From contig NZ_CP079946.1 in NCBI RefSeq assembly GCF_019968905.1, positions 806,001 to 870,000 on the forward strand: DNA of 64,000 nt, written 5' to 3'. Positions within the stretch are counted from its first letter, which is position 1. Each line of letters begins with the position of its first letter. Shown here in pieces: positions 51,986 through 60,709 of this stretch. Origin of the DNA: Corallococcus sp. EGB. Lineage in GTDB: Bacteria; Myxococcota; Myxococcia; Myxococcales; Myxococcaceae. A model generated the notes under the pieces. The model saw only the letters and a program-made list of their open reading frames with translations. It did no database searches and was not told the DNA's origin. The translations under genes and the position numbers were made by a program.

Positions 51986-52001
51986 AGCAACGCACGGGCC
52001 A
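51986..52001 (-). promoter_or_regulatory. Sigma-54 (-24/-12) promoter for the sigma-factor gene
   Basis: On the minus strand the sequence reads TGGCCCG-TGCG-TTGCT, one base from the consensus TGGCACG-N4-TTGCW with the required 12-base GG-to-GC spacing. The predicted start of transcription lies about 55 bases upstream of the ATG. The rest of the gap (52002-52341) holds no gene, and I see only a short partial palindrome (GCCAGCCGGC) at 52004. No enhancer-binding protein gene is in the window. Confidence 0.6.
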
Positions 52002-52341
52002 ATGCCAGCCGGCATGCGACCTCAATGATTCCGGGGTGTTGCGCGAAACAGCAACAATGCTTAGGGCGGAACCCGGCACTTTTTACAGCGCGGGGTTTCG
52101 ACACTTCTTCCGGGTGCCCCGAAGGGAGGGTTGCCAGCCCTCCGACCCGGGCACAGGGCGGATCACATCCAGCAGGGATGTGTGCACGCCCCGGCCCCCG
52201 CGCATGGTGACCCGGAGGGCAGGTGTCCGCCCGCAGCGCCGGTCGGAAGGGCTTCAAAGGCAAGGACAGACTCCCTGGATGGAGCGGAGCCGGGGCGGTC
52301 CAGCACGCTTCACTGGAGCGGCTGCTCTGTCCGCGCGTGCG

Positions 52342-53229
52342 TCAGGTCAACGCCTTGCGCAGGCGCTTGGGAATGGCCTCCGCGTGCCAGCGCTGCACCT
52401 CGCGAGCGATTTCCGCGGACCGCTCCGCGCGCTCGTCGCGGGCCTGGGGCAGCAGCTTGCGCGCGGCCTTGCGCTGGCCGGGCGGGGCTTCCGCGGCGGC
52501 GCGCTCGAACAGCTCCAGCCGCACGTCCGCGTCGTGCAATTCCCCCAGGCCGTCCTGCAACGGCACCAGGACCTCCAGCAGCGCGCTCACGGTGCGGCGG
52601 AAGGCGGGCTGGAAGATCTCCAGCTCGTAACGCAGCTTCTTCAGGTCCTTGCGCAGGGCGTGCGCGGACGCCGCGTCGGGCGCGTCCGCGTAGCGCTCCA
52701 GGCGCTTCTCCACGCGGCGCAGGCGCCAGCGCAGGTGGCTTCGCACGCGCTTGCTGGAGAAGCGGTGGGGGTCCTCCAGCGTGTCCAGCTTCTTCAGGAG
52801 GCGCGGCACGGTGCGGTCCGTCCAGCGCTCCAGCTCCGCGCGCAGCTTCTTCTCCTTGGTCTTCAGGCCGGACAGGTGGCTTTCGCGCAGGCCTTGCAGC
52901 GCCTTGCCCGCGTCCTTCTTTCCCTTCGCGGCCGTGTCCAGCCACTGGTCCTGGACGTGCAAGTCCCGCACGGCGCCCAGCGCGTCCTGGAGGCGCTTCA
53001 CGTCCGCCTCCAGCCGGGTGAGCTTGCCGGTGGCCTGGAACACCTGGAGCGCGGCGCGCAGGCGGCGGGTGGCCACGCGCATGTCGTGCACGCCGTCCCC
53101 GTCCAACTCACCGTCCAGCTGGCTCTCCGGGTGGCGCACGTCGGCGAGCCGCCCGGCGAGGATGCGGCGCGCGGCGTCGCCCAGCGCGGTGTCGGGGCCC
53201 AGGCCCCGGATGGGAGTGGGTTGCGGCAT
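52342..53229 (-). CDS. CHAD-domain protein (polyphosphate-binding)
   Basis: 295 aa. The CHAD helical bundle is clear: VHDMRVATRRLRAALQVF, then KRLQDALGAVRDLHVQ, HALRKDLKKLRYELEIFQP, and LQDGLGELHDADVRLELFE. Conserved His and basic residues face inward and bind polyphosphate. There is no CYTH domain in front. It begins 6 bp after the pyrophosphatase stop, so the two are an operon, consistent with polyphosphate or pyrophosphate handling in the cytoplasm. Confidence 0.9.
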   Translation of the reverse strand: MPQPTPIRGLGPDTALGDAARRILAGRLADVRHPESQLDGELDGDGVHDMRVATRRLRAALQVFQATGKLTRLEADVKRLQDALGAVRDLHVQDQWLDTAAKGKKDAGKALQGLRESHLSGLKTKEKKLRAELERWTDRTVPRLLKKLDTLEDPHRFSSKRVRSHLRWRLRRVEKRLERYADAPDAASAHALRKDLKKLRYELEIFQPAFRRTVSALLEVLVPLQDGLGELHDADVRLELFERAAAEAPPGQRKAARKLLPQARDERAERSAEIAREVQRWHAEAIPKRLRKALT

Positions 53230-53235
53230 GGGGCG

Positions 53236-53775
53236 TCAGTCCTCCTCGAGGGCGTACTGCTGGACCATGCGCTCCGCGGCATCCGGCCCATCCCAGCCGA
53301 GGATGCGCGCGTCCTTGTCCGCGAAGTGCACCACCGCGAGGAAGAAGTGCTCCAGCTCCTCGCGCTCGCGCTGGGACAGGTCCTGATAGGAACGGAGGTG
53401 GTCGGAGCGGGTGGCGTGCACCGGGACGAGCAGCAGGCGGTCATTGCGCTCGCGCTCGCCGTTCGTCGCGCCCCGCGGCTTCTGGTCCACCAGGAGCACG
53501 CCCAGCGGCCGGCAGGGCAGCACCACGCCCGGCCAGGTGGGCACGTCCCAGTACACCAGCGCGTCCAGCGGGTCGCCGTCCGGGCCCTTCGTGCTGGGGA
53601 TGAAGCCCCAGTCGAACGGGTAGCGGAAGCCTCGCGTCAGCGGCCGGGACAGCGTGAAGGCCTGGAGCTTCGTGTCGTATTTGAGCTTCACCGTCGAGCC
53701 GCGGGGCGACTCGACGACGACGTGCAACGCATTCTGGTCGCCGCGCAGCGGCAGGTGGGTGAAGTCGGTGGCCAT
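53236..53775 (-). CDS. ppa: Inorganic pyrophosphatase (family I)
   Basis: 179 aa from MATDFTHLPL. A GTG one codon upstream is possible. The metal-binding signature DGDPLDALVYWD and the strands KLKYDTKLQAFTLSRPLTRG and RYPFDWGFIPSTKG identify a soluble family I pyrophosphatase. It hydrolyses PPi to phosphate with magnesium. It is the first gene of the pair with CHAD, which fits a shared phosphate-polymer role. Confidence 0.9.
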   Translation of the reverse strand: MATDFTHLPLRGDQNALHVVVESPRGSTVKLKYDTKLQAFTLSRPLTRGFRYPFDWGFIPSTKGPDGDPLDALVYWDVPTWPGVVLPCRPLGVLLVDQKPRGATNGERERNDRLLLVPVHATRSDHLRSYQDLSQREREELEHFFLAVVHFADKDARILGWDGPDAAERMVQQYALEED

Positions 53776-53865
53776 CACCCTTCAGGCTGGGGTCGCCCTC
53801 GTTCGTCCGGCAAGTGTCCCCGTGTCAGGGGATTCACTCGCCAACCCTGGAGCGGCGCCCGAGCG

Positions 53866-54834
53866 TCAGGGCCCGGAGCGCAGGAAGAACATCATGCCGA
53901 GCAGGAGCGCCCCCAGCCCCGTGGCGACGAGGCCGACGATGGCCTTGCGCTGGTTCTCCCGAGACCCGCCTTCTCGCCGGGCCTTCACCAGGTTCATGGT
54001 GTTGAGCACCAGGGACACGGGCTGGATGATGATCAGGAAGGGAATGAGCAAGGAAAGGAGCGACACGAGTCCCAGCACCAGGCCCACGTTCGGCGCCGTG
54101 ACGAGGGAGTCCGGGGGCTTCGCGAGGACGCGGGCCCGCAGCTCCCAGCAGCCGGGGCACATCGGCATCGCCTCCCGGCGGACGCGGTTCTCACACCGGG
54201 GGCACATGAACGCGCCGCAACGGGGGCACACCTGGTTCGCGACGATGTCCTCGTGCCGCGCGCAGACGGCGCGAGTCGGAACGCCGTTCTCGTCCAGGCC
54301 CTCCTCGCCATTCCAGACCGGGGCGCGCAGCCCTGCCTGGAAATGGCCCATGAGGGCCCGCGCGGCGTCCCTATTGGGGATGGCGAGCGCGATGGTGCCC
54401 TTGTCGATGCGCCGCACCTGGGGACCCCTGCCGCGCAGGAAGAAGAACCAGGCCAACACGGGGAGCGCCACGGCCGACACCAGCGCGAGGAAGCCCAGCG
54501 GGCTGGGATGACGGGACGCCAGCAGGCTGAGCGACGTGAGGAGCAGTGCGATGGTCGTCACGGCCGAGACGCCCATGATGACCTGTCCGCGCTTCCAAAG
54601 GCTCCAGGCCTCTTCCGTGAAGGGAAGGGCGCCCTTCACCCGCTTCGTCATCGCGAGGGCGACGATGAGGGCGATGAGCGCGTTGCAGAAGATGAGGAGG
54701 CCGATCCAGCGTGGATGCCAGACGAACTTCACCGGCTTGAAGACCACGCCCTCCCCCTGCTCACCGGTGACGATGCAGACGGGGGGCAGGTCGAACTCGT
54801 TCAGCTCCCCCACGGGCAACTCGACGTGATGCAT
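53866..54834 (-). CDS. Membrane protein with internal double zinc ribbon
   Basis: 322 aa. After about 45 soluble residues there are transmembrane helices near 45-62, 90-108 and 115-132. A cytoplasmic part carries CARHEDIVANQVCPRCGAF, MCPRCENRVR and MCPGCWELRA, four CxxC-type knuckles of a B-box/zinc-ribbon kind. Two further helices lie near the C-terminus (GLVSLLSLLIPFLIIIQPVS and IVGLVATGLGALLLGMMFF). The function is not known. The pattern resembles DUF4190-type membrane tails joined to zinc ribbons. It is monocistronic. Confidence 0.75.
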   Translation of the reverse strand: MHHVELPVGELNEFDLPPVCIVTGEQGEGVVFKPVKFVWHPRWIGLLIFCNALIALIVALAMTKRVKGALPFTEEAWSLWKRGQVIMGVSAVTTIALLLTSLSLLASRHPSPLGFLALVSAVALPVLAWFFFLRGRGPQVRRIDKGTIALAIPNRDAARALMGHFQAGLRAPVWNGEEGLDENGVPTRAVCARHEDIVANQVCPRCGAFMCPRCENRVRREAMPMCPGCWELRARVLAKPPDSLVTAPNVGLVLGLVSLLSLLIPFLIIIQPVSLVLNTMNLVKARREGGSRENQRKAIVGLVATGLGALLLGMMFFLRSGP

Positions 54835-54876
54835 TGCGAGGAGTTGTAGTCCACCACCTGCAACGCATTCCAGCCC

Positions 54877-55383
54877 CTATTCCCTGGAGAGGCGCTGATG
54901 CAGGGGCGGTTCCGGCTGGCGGCGCGCCACCAGCTTCCGTGTGGCGCGCGCCGCGGCCAGGCCCCCCAGCGTGTACCAGGCCACGGTGAGCAGCGACGTG
55001 GAGGGGCGGGCCCGGGACGGCTTGCGGCCCAGGCCCAGCTTCGGTGGCAGCACCACCGCGCCCAGGCCCGCGAGCAGACCCAGCATCGCGCCGCGCAGGT
55101 AGGGGCGCCTGGGGCGTCCCAGCGCCACGAGCGAGAAATAGAGGCCGTTGGACAGCAGGTCCCCCGCCAATGTCTGGCGATGCAGCTGGCGCCCCTTCGC
55201 TGGCTCGCCGCCGAAGAAGCGGATGCCCTTCTCCAGCGAGCGCATGCCCAGCACGTCCATGCGCGGCGGGTGCTTCAACACGCGCCGGGCGCTCTCGTGA
55301 ACGAGGGTGAGCGCGGTGGCGCCGACGAGGCCGGGACCCAGGGCACGGAACACGATGCGCGGCGGAGCGGGAGGTTCGATCAT
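54877..55383 (-). CDS. Small membrane protein of unknown function
   Basis: 168 aa from MIEPPAPPRI. Hydrophobic segments lie near 14-30 (GLVGATALTLVHES), 79-92, 97-116 (GAMLGLLAGLGAVVLPPKLG) and 131-145. A conserved-looking MRSLEKGIRFFGGE lies between the first two. I do not recognise a family. It stands alone between the zinc-ribbon protein and SelO. Confidence 0.6.
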   Translation of the reverse strand: MIEPPAPPRIVFRALGPGLVGATALTLVHESARRVLKHPPRMDVLGMRSLEKGIRFFGGEPAKGRQLHRQTLAGDLLSNGLYFSLVALGRPRRPYLRGAMLGLLAGLGAVVLPPKLGLGRKPSRARPSTSLLTVAWYTLGGLAAARATRKLVARRQPEPPLHQRLSRE

Positions 55384-55467
55384 GCCTTCCAAGCTAGGCA
55401 CCGCGCGCAGGGGATTCCCGCCCGCGTCCGCCTGCCCGCCTGCTCAGTGCTCCGCTGTGCCCGTGCG

Positions 55468-56934
55468 TCACGAGCTACAGCTCACCACGAGGTGCCGTCC
55501 CCACGTCGGAGGCGAGGCCGCATAGGCCTCCTGGCCGGGGTGTTCGTCGAACGGCGCGGACACCAGGGCGAGCACGCGGTCCACCTCCGCGGAGTCCCCC
55601 TCCTGGGCCCGGGAGATGGCCTGCTGAGCCACCCAATTGCGCAGGACGTACTTCGGGTTGACGCGGTCCAGGCGCGCGTGGCGCTCCGCGTCCTCGCTGC
55701 CTTCGGACGCCAGCCGCGCCCGGTAGCGCTCCGCCCATCCGTCGAAGCCCTCCGGAGGCAGGAAGTGGTCGCGCAGGGCGTCGTTGCGCGCGCCAGGACG
55801 GGAGTCGAAGCGGTTCAGCGCGCGGAAGAAGCGCGTGTAGTCCACGTGCGAGCCGGCCATCAGCGTGAACAGCTCCTCCAGCAGCGCGCGGTCCTCGTCG
55901 CGGGCCACCTTCAGGCCCAGCTTCTCGCGCATGCGCGCGAGGAAGTGCCGCGTGAACGTGGGCTGGAAGAGGGTCAGCGTGGCGCGCGCCTCGTCCTCGG
56001 TGATGAGCGTGAGCAGCGCCTCACCCAGGCAGGCCAGGTTCCACAGCGCGACGCGCGGCTGCTGGTCGAACGCGTAGCGGCCCTGGTGGTCGGAGTGGTT
56101 GCAGACGAAGCCCGGGTCGAAGTCGTCCAGGAACCCATAGGGGCCGTAGTCCAGCGTGAGCCCCAGGATGGACATGTTGTCCGTGTTCATCACGCCGTGC
56201 GCGAAGCCCACCGCCTGCCAGCGCGCGACGAGCTCCGCGGTGCGCTCCACCACCTCCGCGAAGAAGCGCGCGTGGCGGCCCTCCTGGCCCACGAGGTGCG
56301 GGAAGTGCGCGGCGATGACGTGGTCCGCGAGGGTGGCCACGTGCCCCGGTTGCTCCGTGTGGTGGAAGAACTCGAAGGTGCCGAAGCGCACGTGCGATGG
56401 GGCCATGCGCACCAGCATGGCGCCGGTCTCCACCTCCTCGCGGTACACCGGCGTGCGGCTGCCCAGGATGCACAGGGCCCGGGTGGTGGGGATGCCCAGC
56501 GCGTGCAGGGCCTCGCCGGCCAGGTACTCGCGGATGGTGGAGCGCAGCACCGCGCGCCCGTCACCGCCTCGCGAGAAGGGCGTGGGCCCTCCGCCCTTCA
56601 GGTGCAGGTCCCACCTGCCGCCGTCCGGGGCGCGCACCTCGCCCAGGAGCAGCGCGCGGCCGTCTCCCAGGCGCGGCACGTACACGCCGAACTGGTGCCC
56701 CGAGTACACCATGGCCAGAGGCTCCATGCCGGGCAGCGGCGTGGCCCCGCCGAACACGCGCGCGAACTCCGGGCGCTGCGCCTCCGCCGCGTCCAGCCCC
56801 AGCAGCTTCAGGGCCGCCGGGTTCACGCTCACCACGTGCGCGTCCGGAAAGGGCGCGGGGGCCACCCGGGCGGCGAACCCAGGGGGCAGGCGGGCGTAGG
56901 TGTTGTCGAAGACGAGCTGTTCGAGCGAGGCCAT
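55468..56934 (-). CDS. selO: SelO/YdiU-family protein adenylyltransferase
   Basis: 488 aa from MASLEQLVFD. SelO pseudokinase features are visible: VYSGHQFGVYVPRLGDGRAL, HLKGGGPTPFSRGGDGRAVL, the metal site HGVMNTDNMS and DYGPYGFLDDFDPGF. SelO transfers AMP from ATP to Ser, Thr or Tyr of proteins, often redox proteins. The last residues are VVSCSS. Human SelO has selenocysteine-Ser-Ser here, so this is the Cys version. It is the third gene of an SDR-GST-SelO operon. Confidence 0.92.
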   Translation of the reverse strand: MASLEQLVFDNTYARLPPGFAARVAPAPFPDAHVVSVNPAALKLLGLDAAEAQRPEFARVFGGATPLPGMEPLAMVYSGHQFGVYVPRLGDGRALLLGEVRAPDGGRWDLHLKGGGPTPFSRGGDGRAVLRSTIREYLAGEALHALGIPTTRALCILGSRTPVYREEVETGAMLVRMAPSHVRFGTFEFFHHTEQPGHVATLADHVIAAHFPHLVGQEGRHARFFAEVVERTAELVARWQAVGFAHGVMNTDNMSILGLTLDYGPYGFLDDFDPGFVCNHSDHQGRYAFDQQPRVALWNLACLGEALLTLITEDEARATLTLFQPTFTRHFLARMREKLGLKVARDEDRALLEELFTLMAGSHVDYTRFFRALNRFDSRPGARNDALRDHFLPPEGFDGWAERYRARLASEGSEDAERHARLDRVNPKYVLRNWVAQQAISRAQEGDSAEVDRVLALVSAPFDEHPGQEAYAASPPTWGRHLVVSCSS

Positions 56935-56952
56935 GGGTGAGGGCACTAACCG

Positions 56953-57570
56953 TCAGGGGATCTGCATGCCGCGCTGCACGGCGGGCCGGCTGCCCACGCG
57001 GTGCAGGTATTGGAGGATGTTGGGCCTGTCGCTGAAGAGCTCCGGGAAGAAGTCCCGCGAGGTCTTCAGCCACGGGTACGTGGCGATGTCCGCGATGGAG
57101 TACGTGGTGGCCAGGTAGTCGCGCGACGCCAGCTGCCGGTCCACCACGCCCAGGATGCGCTTCGCCTCCGTCTGGAAGCGGTCAATGGCATACGGAATCT
57201 TCGTGGTGGCGAAGCGCCCGAAGTGGTTGAGCTGGCCCAGCATGGGGCCCACGCCGCCCATCTGGAACATCAGCCACTGCGTCACCTCCGCCTTGCCGCG
57301 CGGCTCCGTGGGCATCAGCGAGCCCGTCTTCTCCGCCAGGTACAGCAGGATGGCGCCGGACTCGAAGAGGGCCAGGGGCCGGCCTCCCGGCGCGTCGTGG
57401 TCCACGATGGCCGGAATCTTGTTGTTGGGATTGATGGCCAGGAACTCGGGCTTGAACTGTTCGCCCTGGGTGATGTCCACCGGGTGCGTCTTGTACGGGA
57501 TGCCCAGCTCCTCCAGTGCGATGGAGATCTTGCGGCCGTTGGGGGTCTTGAACGTGTACAGGTCGATCAT
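56953..57570 (-). CDS. Glutathione S-transferase
   Basis: 205 aa from MIDLYTFKTP, whose ATG overlaps the SDR stop (ATGA). The thioredoxin-like N-terminal half ends with NKIPAIVDHD and the glutathione motif LFESGAILLYLAEKTG. The helical C-terminal half is QMGGVGPMLGQLNHF to TYSIADIATYPWLK. The TPNGRKISI start and the GQLNHF stretch fit the Nu/YfcG-type GSTs that use disulfides. It lies between the SDR and SelO, in keeping with redox defence. Confidence 0.9.
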   Translation of the reverse strand: MIDLYTFKTPNGRKISIALEELGIPYKTHPVDITQGEQFKPEFLAINPNNKIPAIVDHDAPGGRPLALFESGAILLYLAEKTGSLMPTEPRGKAEVTQWLMFQMGGVGPMLGQLNHFGRFATTKIPYAIDRFQTEAKRILGVVDRQLASRDYLATTYSIADIATYPWLKTSRDFFPELFSDRPNILQYLHRVGSRPAVQRGMQIP

Positions 57571-58442
57571 GCCTTCACTCCCGTGAGCTGTTCGCTCACC
57601 TGCCAGAGCCGCTCCGCGAGCGCGTCGTTCCGGGCGGCGGACGACGGCTTCGCCTTGCGGCATTTGATGAAGTACTCGCCGCTCACGCCCGCCACCTCCG
57701 GCGACGACGCCAGGTAGATGGAGGTCCTCGCGCCCTTTTCGGGGGAGAGCAGGAAGGGGCCGGCCAGCTTGATGAGGTGCTTGAAGAAGCCCTGGCTGTT
57801 GTGTCCGAAGCCCGTGCGCACCGCGCCGGGGTGCAGCGCGTTCGCGGTGACCTGCGTGCCCGCGAGCCGCTTCGTCAGCCCCCGCGTGAACAGGATGTTG
57901 CTGAGCTTGGCGTTGCCGTAGACGCGGATGCCGTCGTAGCGGCGCTTCTCCGTCTGAGGATCCTCCAGGAAGTCCGCGTACGCCAGGCGGTGCCCTTCCG
58001 AGGACACGTTGATGATGCGCGCCGGTCCGCTCGCCACCAGCACGTCGCGCAGCAGGTGCGTGAGGAGGAAGTGGGACAGGTGGTTCGTGGCGAACGTGGC
58101 CTCGTAGCCGTCCACCGTCACCTGGCGCCGGTCGATGATGAGGCCCGCGTTGTTGAGGAGCACATCCAGCCGTGAATGACGGTCGCGGAAGGCCCGGGCC
58201 AGGTCCCGCACGGACTGGAGCGAGGACAGGTCCGCGAGCAGCGACTCCACCCGGGCGCCGGGAGCGGCCTCGCGAACCGCGGCGACCGTGGCCGCCGTGC
58301 GGGCCTCGTCCCTGCCGGAGAGCACCAGCGTGGCCCCCCGGCGCGCCAGCCCCTTCGCCGTCTCCTGACCGATGCCGCCGGTCGCTCCGGTGATGAGGCA
58401 CACCTTGCCATCGAGACGGTCTTCGGGAAGCTCTGCCGCCAT
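57567..58442 (-). CDS. SDR of the retinol-dehydrogenase/WWOX-like group
   Basis: 291 aa. NADP site TGATGGIGQETAKGLARRG, NNAGLI, FATNHLSHFLLTHLL, and the active site VYGNAKLSNILFTRGL. The YGNAKLxN phrase is typical of the retinol-dehydrogenase-like SDRs of bacteria. The N-terminal 12 residues are polar and not a signal. It is the first gene of the operon with GST and SelO and would reduce a carbonyl or oxidise an alcohol. Confidence 0.87.
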   Translation of the reverse strand: MAAELPEDRLDGKVCLITGATGGIGQETAKGLARRGATLVLSGRDEARTAATVAAVREAAPGARVESLLADLSSLQSVRDLARAFRDRHSRLDVLLNNAGLIIDRRQVTVDGYEATFATNHLSHFLLTHLLRDVLVASGPARIINVSSEGHRLAYADFLEDPQTEKRRYDGIRVYGNAKLSNILFTRGLTKRLAGTQVTANALHPGAVRTGFGHNSQGFFKHLIKLAGPFLLSPEKGARTSIYLASSPEVAGVSGEYFIKCRKAKPSSAARNDALAERLWQVSEQLTGVKA

Positions 58443-58548
58443 GGGACGCGTCCTCCTGGAATCCAGGGACGCGTTCTATACGCTCCCCACCTTCCCCGCG
58501 CAGGAGAACCTGCCGGGGAGGCGGGTGGTTCACATCAGGGGGTTCACA

Positions 58549-59109
58549 TCAGGTGGAGACCTGACTGACGTCCTCGGCGGGGCGGCCCCGGCGGTTGCCG
58601 CCGCGGGTGGGCGTGATGCCCGGGCGCGCGTCGCCGTTGAGGTGGCTCTCCAGGAACCAGAGGTCCTCCTCGGTCTCGCCCAGCGTCTGGGTGAGGAGGT
58701 CCGCGGTGATGGGGTCGTTCTGGTCTCCGGAGCGCTGGATGCCGTCGCGCAGGCTGGCGGCGTAGCGGGCCACGCGCTCCACGAGCGCGCGGACGTGGGC
58801 GTCGCCGTCCACGGCCTGCAGGTCGTATTCCGGCAGCTGGCTGTTGTTGCTGGCCAGGCGGATGGTGCCCTGGGCGTAGCCGCCCAGCGCGCCCGCGCGC
58901 TCGGCGTAGGTGTCCGCGTGCTTGCGCACGTGCTTGGCCACGTCGTCGAAGAGCAGGTGGCGGCTGATGAAGTGCGTGCCCCGGATGTTCCAGTGCGCCT
59001 GCTTCACCTGCCAGTGCAGGTCGATGGCGTTGGCGAGCAGCGTGTTGAGCATGTCGATGAGCTCTTCGCGCGCGTCCTGGGGAAGGTTCACGTGGCTGGT
59101 CGTGTACAT
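58549..59109 (-). CDS. dps: Dps-family ferritin
   Basis: 186 aa from MYTTSHVNLP. Ferroxidase-site residues appear in AIDLHWQVKQAHWNIRG, then DDVAKHVRKHADTYAERAG, the typical Dps layout. It forms a 12-subunit shell that oxidises and stores iron and protects DNA. The C-terminal tail is extended and basic (TPTRGGNRRGRPAED), which could bind DNA. The start is the first Met with the Dps N-terminus, since the upstream frame is leader sequence. Confidence 0.92.
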   Translation of the reverse strand: MYTTSHVNLPQDAREELIDMLNTLLANAIDLHWQVKQAHWNIRGTHFISRHLLFDDVAKHVRKHADTYAERAGALGGYAQGTIRLASNNSQLPEYDLQAVDGDAHVRALVERVARYAASLRDGIQRSGDQNDPITADLLTQTLGETEEDLWFLESHLNGDARPGITPTRGGNRRGRPAEDVSQVST

Positions 59110-59259
59110 GGTCCCTCGCTGGTGGTTTGCGCGCGGCAGACCGTCGGCATGACGTCTCGGCGCTCCCCTCAGGGTGGGGATGGAGTGGGTCCTTGGCCAC
59201 AATGAGGCGCGCGCCGTCTGGCTGCACGGCTGGCTCGGGGGGTGGCCGGCCGGGCGGCT

Positions 59260-60630
59260 TCAGGCCGCGCCGGGGGCGGTCAGCCGGGCGGCGATCTCCG
59301 TGGCGGCCCGCTCGCCGGACTCCACCGCGCCGTCCAGGTAGCCGCAGCCCTCGATGGCCGTCTCCGTGCCGGCCCAGTGCACGCGGCCGAACGGGGCCCG
59401 CAGCGCATCGCCAATGGCGGTGAGGGTGCCGGGGCGGGGCAGGCCCACGTAGCAGCCGGTGCTGAATGGCTCCTGCTTCCAATCCAGCGCCGCGACGGCC
59501 ACGGGCGTGAGGGCCTGGGGGCCGAAGAAGCGAGCGAAGTCCGCCAGCGCGGCGCGGTGGAGGTCCTCGGCGGGACGGCCGGTCCACGCGCGGGCGGTGT
59601 CGCCCAGGAAGAAGCCCACGAGCGCGGGGTGGTGTCCGTTCGGGCCGCAGTCGTCGAAGCACAGGCGCACCGGGCCCACGTCGCTGACGGCCTCGCCGGA
59701 CAGGCCCGCTTCACGCCAGAAGGGCGTGGCATAGGTGGCCACGACCTTGATGACGCTGCCCATGGGGATGTCCGCGTGCGCGCGGCGGCGGCCCGGCGGC
59801 AGATCCGCGCCAAGGTCGATGCGCTCCGCGAGCGCGGGCGGCGTGGCCACCACCGCGTAGCGCGCGCGGAAGGCCCGGCCGTCCTCCGTGGTGGCGGTGA
59901 CGCCGCGGGCGTCCTGGAGCAGGGCCTTCACGGGCGCGGAGAGGACGACGCGACCCGCGGGCAGGGCTTCCGCCAGACGCCGTGAGAGGGATTGCGCGCC
60001 GTCCACGAAGCGCTCCGCCTGGGCGCCGCCCTCAATTTCGGTGAGCGGCATGAGGCCGCCGTTGGAGTGCACGTAGGAGAGGAAGTGCAGGAAGGACAGC
60101 TCCGAGGGCTCCGCCGCGAACACCGCGCGCGTGGCGATGTCCAGCGCGGCGCGGGCGCCCCAGGTGGGAACGTGGCGCTGCTTCCAGTCCTCCACGGTGA
60201 GGGCGTCCCACTCGGAGGCCCTGGGCGCGGCGGCGGGCTGCTCACGAGGCACGCGCTTCGCCAGGCCCTCCAGCTTCCAGACGATGCGCTGCAGGTCCAG
60301 CAGTGACAGGAGGGGCAGGGACGGGACCTTGCCCTGGTACGTGCGGCGCTCGCCGCGCACCTCCAGCACCTTGGTGCCCTGGTGGTGCTGGGGGAAGCGC
60401 TGGAGGCCCAGGGTGTCCGCGAGCTTGAGCACGTGCCGCTGCCTGGGGCCCACCCACTGGCCGCCCAGGTCCACGAGCCCGCCGCCCACGTCACGGGTGA
60501 GGGTGCGGCCGCCCACGCGGTCTCGCGCCTCCAGCACGGCGACGGTGGCGCCGGTGCGAGCGATGTCCCGGGCCGCGGTGAGCCCCGCGACGCCCGCGCC
60601 GATGACGACCACGTCCACGCTTTCACCCAT
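59260..60630 (-). CDS. Flavin amine-oxidase-like protein
   Basis: 456 aa. The FAD site DVVVIGAGVAGLTAARDIAR, the EARDRVGGRTLTRDVGGG loop and the C-terminal FGRVHWAGTETAIEGCGYLD are monoamine-oxidase family signatures, with the flavin-covalent Cys of MAO replaced in the loop (FSTGCYVGL). It probably oxidises an amine or a related substrate. It lacks a signal peptide. The gene is divergent from the hot-dog protein and 150 bp before dps. Confidence 0.88.
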   Translation of the reverse strand: MGESVDVVVIGAGVAGLTAARDIARTGATVAVLEARDRVGGRTLTRDVGGGLVDLGGQWVGPRQRHVLKLADTLGLQRFPQHHQGTKVLEVRGERRTYQGKVPSLPLLSLLDLQRIVWKLEGLAKRVPREQPAAAPRASEWDALTVEDWKQRHVPTWGARAALDIATRAVFAAEPSELSFLHFLSYVHSNGGLMPLTEIEGGAQAERFVDGAQSLSRRLAEALPAGRVVLSAPVKALLQDARGVTATTEDGRAFRARYAVVATPPALAERIDLGADLPPGRRRAHADIPMGSVIKVVATYATPFWREAGLSGEAVSDVGPVRLCFDDCGPNGHHPALVGFFLGDTARAWTGRPAEDLHRAALADFARFFGPQALTPVAVAALDWKQEPFSTGCYVGLPRPGTLTAIGDALRAPFGRVHWAGTETAIEGCGYLDGAVESGERAATEIAARLTAPGAA

Positions 60631-60709
60631 GGTGTGGCGGACTCTATGCCGGAAGCGGCGGGTGGCTAGGATGCGCGCGGACCGTCAGACGGGAAGGGTG
60701 GAGGACCGG

